From contig NC_014759.1 in the NCBI RefSeq assembly GCF_000183425.1, positions 558,001-622,000 on the forward strand: DNA of 64,000 bases, read 5' to 3'. Below are positions 59,858 to 64,000 of the stretch, piece by piece; position 1 is the first letter of the stretch; the number at the start of each line of letters is the position of its first letter. This DNA is from Marivirga tractuosa DSM 4126 (GTDB lineage: Bacteria > Bacteroidota > Bacteroidia > Cytophagales > Cyclobacteriaceae). The translations under genes were made by a program, and so were the position numbers. The notes below the pieces were generated by a model. That model saw only the letters and a program-made list of their open reading frames with translations, did not search any database and was not told the DNA's origin.

Positions 59858-62209
59858 CTAAAATTTAACGATTCCTTTAAGGTTCAAAAACCTTGCCGAC
59901 AAAGAGTTAGGTACTGCAAAAGTCTGTGCATTTACATCTTCAATCCACGAATAAGAGATAGTATTTGTGACACCCAACACATTTAATACATCTAAACCAA
60001 TCCAAAAAGAATCAATATACTCAAGATTTTGGATTTTATCACCCATAAATTGCTTAGAAAATCCAACATCCATTCTTCTATACCATTCTCCTGTGAAAAT
60101 ATTTCGACTTTCTAAACTGTTGGGTGGTCCAAACGGAAGCCCTGAACCTATTTGTAGCTTCAAATTTACTTTCAAACTGGGATCATTAATAAAGTTGTCT
60201 TGAAAGAAGATGGATCCTGTAACCATTTGATCGGTTGGTCGCCTTATGTAACCTCTGTTGTCTTCCTGCACATCCTCACGAGTAGAGAGCAGTCCCAAAC
60301 TAAACCAAGACTCCATGTCTGGAATAAATTCTCCACTGAAGCGGAAATCAGCTCCATAAGCATAGCCATCTGCTGACAGTTCAGGGCGATAACGTATTCT
60401 AATATTATCCACATCAAAAGGAATGATGTTATATAAATGCTTATAATATAGTGATGAATTCAGCTGAAAAGGCCGTTCCCATAGTTCAACGTTTTTAGAA
60501 TATGTTGCTACAAAATGTAAGGCTGATTGAGCCCTAACATCAGGCGTTATATTCCCCGAAAAGTCACGTAATTCTCTGTAAAAAGGAAACTGTCTGTAGA
60601 TCCCGGTTGAAAAATTGAATTGCCCGCTTTTGTCGGAATGTAACTTTACTTGATACTGAACACGTGGACTCAACAACCATTCCTCCGTATTAGAACCGTA
60701 ATTAAACCTTAAACCAGAATTTAAAGAATGCCGATTATTAATTTGCCATTCATGCTGAACATAAACATTTGCAAAAGTGGCTTCTAAATTATTGTCTTGG
60801 TTTATAACTCTATTCACCTGGGCAAAATCAGCAGAATCTCTAAATTCATACTCATCTAAATAATCATTAACAAATTGCTTTTTATACTCTAGGCCAAAAG
60901 CCAAAAGTTGATCATTTCTAATCTGCCAATCATTACGAATAATAGCTTGGGCAACCTGAGCATACAGGAAATTACGGGCATAATTGTAATTAGCTCCTAT
61001 CCCTTGTAGACTGATGCATTGATCAAATGTATCAGAAGAAAGATCTCTGTCCACATCACATAATCTATAAAATCCTTCAGTATTTATATATTCATATTCG
61101 GAGGTAGAAAAAGCAGATAAAATAACTGACGTTCTAAAATTATCAGTAAACAAATGTCTTAACCTAGCACCACCTTGGAAACTTCTGTAGCTTAAAGATT
61201 CAGCTCCTTCATATACAACAAAAAATCTTAACTTCTCCTGAAAAGAACCAAAGTCTGTTTCTCTAGAAGCAGGCTCTACGCGATAATCATTTTGAGCAAA
61301 AACAGCTAATAAATCTAGGGTAGTTTTATCAGAAAATCGATAATTGTAAAATGCTTGAAAATCAAGAAACCTTGGTAAGTACTCGCCCGATGTTTCGAAA
61401 GTATTAAATAAATATTTAGCATTTTTATACCTTAACCCAAGTAATAAATTATCTTTTTCATTGAATTGAGCAGACAAATAACCAGAGGCTCCTAAAAGCC
61501 CAACATTTACATTCCCTTCAGTTTCCTCAGTTTTTTTATAGTCAATCAGCAAGTTACTGGACAATTTATCACCATATTTTGCTTCCCAACCACCCGCAGA
61601 AAATTCTATATTACCTACCAAGTCTGGATTGATAAAACTTAAGCCTTCCTGCTGCCCGGCTCGCACCAAAAATGGCCGGTAAATTTCCATACCATTGACA
61701 TATACCAAATTCTCATCAAAATTTCCTCCCCTCACAGCATAGGAACTACTGAGCTCATTATTAGAGACAACCCCTGGAAGTGTAGTAAGCAGCTGGTTAA
61801 ATTCATTAAAAGGGGTAGCCGTTTCATTTACTGAGAGCGGCTCAATTTTTTGAAGCCCGTTTTTTGGTAAATAGTCGGTTTGCCCACTTACATCAACTTG
61901 TTGCAATAGTAGATTATCAACCTGTAGTTGAATCACGGTGTAATCATTAGATTCAATACTAACAACTTGATTAATAAAACTAACGTGAGATATTCTTACT
62001 TTATATTCTGATTGTTGAGGAACTTGAAAATCGAAAAAGCCCAAACTATCTGTTTGGGCGCTGATTTCTGTATCAATCAATTGTATACTTGCAGAGGCAA
62101 TCCCTTCACTATTTCTGACATCAACCACCTTGCCTTTTAAGTTTTGGCTTTGACCTAAAGTGTAAAGAGGGATAATAAATACTAAAATGGCAATTAGAAT
62201 TTGACGCAT
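59858..62209 (-). CDS. TonB-dependent receptor with CarboxypepD_reg domain
   Basis: This 783-residue outer-membrane receptor has a signal peptide (1-19), a carboxypeptidase-regulatory-like beta domain (about 20-105: LKGKVVDVRNSEGIASASIQLID), a plug domain (about 115-225: FNQLLTTLPGVVSNNELSSSYAVRGG) and a 22-stranded type barrel ending LNLKGIVKF. No SusD-type partner follows. The substrate is not evident. The ATG at 62209 is preferred over a TTG that overlaps rpe. Confidence 0.9.
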   Translation of the reverse strand: MRQILIAILVFIIPLYTLGQSQNLKGKVVDVRNSEGIASASIQLIDTEISAQTDSLGFFDFQVPQQSEYKVRISHVSFINQVVSIESNDYTVIQLQVDNLLLQQVDVSGQTDYLPKNGLQKIEPLSVNETATPFNEFNQLLTTLPGVVSNNELSSSYAVRGGNFDENLVYVNGMEIYRPFLVRAGQQEGLSFINPDLVGNIEFSAGGWEAKYGDKLSSNLLIDYKKTEETEGNVNVGLLGASGYLSAQFNEKDNLLLGLRYKNAKYLFNTFETSGEYLPRFLDFQAFYNYRFSDKTTLDLLAVFAQNDYRVEPASRETDFGSFQEKLRFFVVYEGAESLSYRSFQGGARLRHLFTDNFRTSVILSAFSTSEYEYINTEGFYRLCDVDRDLSSDTFDQCISLQGIGANYNYARNFLYAQVAQAIIRNDWQIRNDQLLAFGLEYKKQFVNDYLDEYEFRDSADFAQVNRVINQDNNLEATFANVYVQHEWQINNRHSLNSGLRFNYGSNTEEWLLSPRVQYQVKLHSDKSGQFNFSTGIYRQFPFYRELRDFSGNITPDVRAQSALHFVATYSKNVELWERPFQLNSSLYYKHLYNIIPFDVDNIRIRYRPELSADGYAYGADFRFSGEFIPDMESWFSLGLLSTREDVQEDNRGYIRRPTDQMVTGSIFFQDNFINDPSLKVNLKLQIGSGLPFGPPNSLESRNIFTGEWYRRMDVGFSKQFMGDKIQNLEYIDSFWIGLDVLNVLGVTNTISYSWIEDVNAQTFAVPNSLSARFLNLKGIVKF

Positions 62210-62226
62210 GTACTGCAGGCTATTTA

Positions 62227-62883
62227 TCAATAAGAAACGTCTTTTAGTTCCTGTATCGTATGAATAGGGTTCTCAGATTTGAAAACAAAATTTCCAGCGA
62301 CCAATACATCGGCTCCCGCTTCCAACAATTTAGGAGCATTATCAATATTAACACCCCCATCAATTTCAATTAAAGTCGAGGCATTTTGATCTGCTATCAA
62401 TTCCTTAAGTTGTCGCACTTTGGCGTAGGTTTGTTCAATAAATTTTTGTCCACCAAAGCCAGGGTTTACAGACATCATGCAGACTAAATCGGTATTCTGG
62501 ATGACGTTTTCTAATAATGACACATTTGTATGTGGATTTATAGCTACTCCGGCTCTCAAGCCTAAATCTCGTATAGCTTGCAAAGTTCTATGCAAGTGCG
62601 GACTTGCCTCATAATGCACTGAAATAGTGGCTGCTCCAGCATCATGGAATGCCTGAATATAATTTTCAGGTTTTTCAATCATCAAATGGACATCCAACGG
62701 CTTTTTGGCATGTTTATAAATTGCTTCACAAACGGGCAATCCAAATGAGATATTAGGAACGAATATACCATCCATGATGTCTACATGGATATAATCTGCT
62801 TGGCTTTCATTCAACATTTCCACATCTCTTTGCAAATTGGCAAAGTCTGCGGCTAAAACGGAAGGGGCTATTAAGTGACTCAT
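62227..62883 (-). CDS. rpe: Ribulose-phosphate 3-epimerase
   Basis: This 218-residue barrel enzyme has the family motifs HVDIMDGIFVPNISFG, DVHLMIEKPENYI, MSVNPGFGGQKFI and EIDGGVN, with metal-binding His and Asp residues in place. It interconverts ribulose 5-phosphate and xylulose 5-phosphate in the pentose phosphate pathway. It precedes the receptor gene by 17 bp. Confidence 0.97.
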   Translation of the reverse strand: MSHLIAPSVLAADFANLQRDVEMLNESQADYIHVDIMDGIFVPNISFGLPVCEAIYKHAKKPLDVHLMIEKPENYIQAFHDAGAATISVHYEASPHLHRTLQAIRDLGLRAGVAINPHTNVSLLENVIQNTDLVCMMSVNPGFGGQKFIEQTYAKVRQLKELIADQNASTLIEIDGGVNIDNAPKLLEAGADVLVAGNFVFKSENPIHTIQELKDVSY

Positions 62884-62918
62884 TCGGCAAAGATATAAAA
62901 TTTGGCATTACTGACCAC

Positions 62919-63830
62919 TTAAGCGGTTAAAAATGCAGCTCCAAAAACTCCGGCACTATCTCCAAGCTTTGGTTTAACTATTGGTGTTTTCATATCAGGA
63001 TTAAAAGTAAATTGTTTTACCGACTCTACTCCTTCATCATATAAATGAGGAATATTTCCAACACCACCTCCTATTATTATCACATCAGGGTCAAGAACAT
63101 TTACTATTACGGATAAGCCTTTACCAAAATAATGAATTAATCGGTCATAAGTTTTTTGGGCAAAATCATCAACGTTTTTATCTGCTATAATGTCTTTTAG
63201 TTTTTTATCCTCACCGGAAATTCTTTTATAATACCGTTCTAAAGCTTTTCCGGCTAGAATGGTTTCTACACAACCACGTTTTCCGCAATAGCAATCTTCT
63301 CCATCTTCATCCAAGAAAATATGGCCCCACTCCCCTGCAATTCCATGTTTACCATTCCAAACTTTCCCATTAATGACCAGTCCACCACCAACACCTGAAC
63401 CCATAATGACTCCGAAAACTACTTCTGCTTTAGGGAATTGTTCTTTAACTACTCCCATTTGTGTTTCAGCCACTGCAAAACAATTCGCATCATTTGCCAT
63501 GAAAACAGGAATATTCAATAGTTTCTTGAGGTCTTGATGTAGCGGTTTATGATTCAAATTAGTTGAATTACTATTTTTTAGCAATCCGCTTTCTGGATCG
63601 GTCGAACCAGGAGTACCAATCCCGATTGATTTTGGCTGAAAACCTATTTCTTCAGCCATTTGGCTCACCAATAATTTAATTCGCTGAGTTATGTGCTCAT
63701 ATCCTTGATCAGCCTCAGTATCAATTCTTTTTCTTAATAGAACTTCAGGATTTTCTTTTGATTTTAAGATTACCCCTTCAATTTTGGTACCGCCCAAATC
63801 AATACCCCATAATGCATTTTGATTTTCCAT
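62919..63830 (-). CDS. ROK-family sugar kinase
   Basis: This 303-residue protein has the ATP-binding DLGGTKIEG (11-19), GTPG and GSGVGGG segments, and the ROK zinc motif CYCGKRGCVE (about 186-195), preceded by GEWGHIF with the zinc His. It phosphorylates a hexose, most likely glucose or an N-acetyl-hexosamine. It is 35 bp upstream of rpe in the same direction, so co-expression with rpe is probable. Confidence 0.92.
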   Translation of the reverse strand: MENQNALWGIDLGGTKIEGVILKSKENPEVLLRKRIDTEADQGYEHITQRIKLLVSQMAEEIGFQPKSIGIGTPGSTDPESGLLKNSNSTNLNHKPLHQDLKKLLNIPVFMANDANCFAVAETQMGVVKEQFPKAEVVFGVIMGSGVGGGLVINGKVWNGKHGIAGEWGHIFLDEDGEDCYCGKRGCVETILAGKALERYYKRISGEDKKLKDIIADKNVDDFAQKTYDRLIHYFGKGLSVIVNVLDPDVIIIGGGVGNIPHLYDEGVESVKQFTFNPDMKTPIVKPKLGDSAGVFGAAFLTA

Positions 63831-63921
63831 CTTTAAAGAATTTTAAACAAATCTAATATGATAGTATCATCTGACTATTTGAAATGAAAGTAACTTTTAA
63901 TTGAAAAATTTACAATCTGCT

Positions 63922-64000
63922 TTAACCAAAAGGAACTGGCTTGATCTTAATTCCCAATTCTTGTTGGATTTTTTTAATTTGAGTCACTTCATTTTTAGTA
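63922..64000 (-). CDS. 3' end of a gene running off the right edge
   Basis: The minus strand encodes VTQIKKIQQELGIKIKPVPFG then a TAA at 63922-63924, with the frame open to the window edge. The charged helical tail reads as a real protein end. The family cannot be told from 25 residues. Confidence 0.6.
   Translation of the reverse strand, partial: TKNEVTQIKKIQQELGIKIKPVPFG

Overview
The window reads as a chromosome segment of a low-GC marine-type Bacteroidota, most likely a member of the Cytophagales (Marivirga-like; this is an inference from gene content and style, not a proven assignment). Supporting signs are TAnnTTTG promoter boxes, no strong Shine-Dalgarno sequences, an IntDOT-type integrase, SprB-type repeats, a DUF4221-type lipoprotein, a CarboxypepD_reg TonB receptor, LytTR regulators and many short lipoprotein signals.

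Positions 1 to about 10,550 look like one end of an integrative element inserted at the 3' end of a tRNA-Arg(TCT) gene. From the tRNA leftwards come a tyrosine integrase, an RteC-like protein, a small RpoA-CTD-like helix-hairpin-helix protein, a 112-nt nested dyad structure, a perfect 14-bp hairpin, an excisionase-like HTH protein, and a replisome-organiser plus helicase-loader-like ATPase pair. Beyond these is defence cargo: a two-gene cassette of an Mrr-like PD-(D/E)XK nuclease and a TIR protein with a C-terminal membrane helix, and an HpaII-type (CCGG) restriction-modification operon with an unrecognised middle gene. The left end of the element lies outside the window. A decayed tRNA-like sequence sits directly upstream of the tRNA-Arg.

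From about 10.8 kb the sequence is ordinary chromosome. Region 10.8-18.7 kb holds a MoxR ATPase/VWA pair, a DUF4221-type lipoprotein, a MASE1 histidine kinase, and a BlaI repressor with a BlaR1-like M56 protein that carries an extra M23 domain and an amidase-like domain; two TTACTA-N6-TAGTAA dyads lie in front of blaI. Region 18.9-24.5 kb has an AGCS Na+/amino-acid symporter with a SprB/lipoyl-like N-terminus, a LytS/LytTR two-component pair and an alpha/beta hydrolase. Region 24.5-31.6 kb has an amidohydrolase and a tight four-gene envelope operon (outer-membrane barrel, membrane protein, aspartyl protease, class-C serine hydrolase) with a membrane LytTR regulator upstream.

Region 31.7-41.8 kb has a DUF1643 protein, a penicillin acylase-family Ntn-hydrolase, a bestrophin-like channel, an M23 peptidase, a quinone oxidoreductase, a TIMP-like protein, an alpha/beta hydrolase, a frameshifted nucleoside transporter (nupC-type) and rsmE. 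Region 41.8-53.8 kb has a histidine kinase, a large zincin, a TrpF-like barrel lacking catalytic residues, an OhrR/glutathione peroxidase/DoxX operon, a GH13 amylase lipoprotein, a stand-alone receiver protein, a second quinone oxidoreductase and mnmA.

Region 53.9-64 kb has a peroxiredoxin-like protein, a 5-oxoprolinase operon (Nramp-like transporter, pxpA, pxpB, pxpC), an ArsC-family protein, an LpoB-like lipoprotein, a TonB-dependent receptor, rpe, a ROK sugar kinase and the 3' end of one further gene. No rRNA operon, CRISPR array or insertion sequence was seen.
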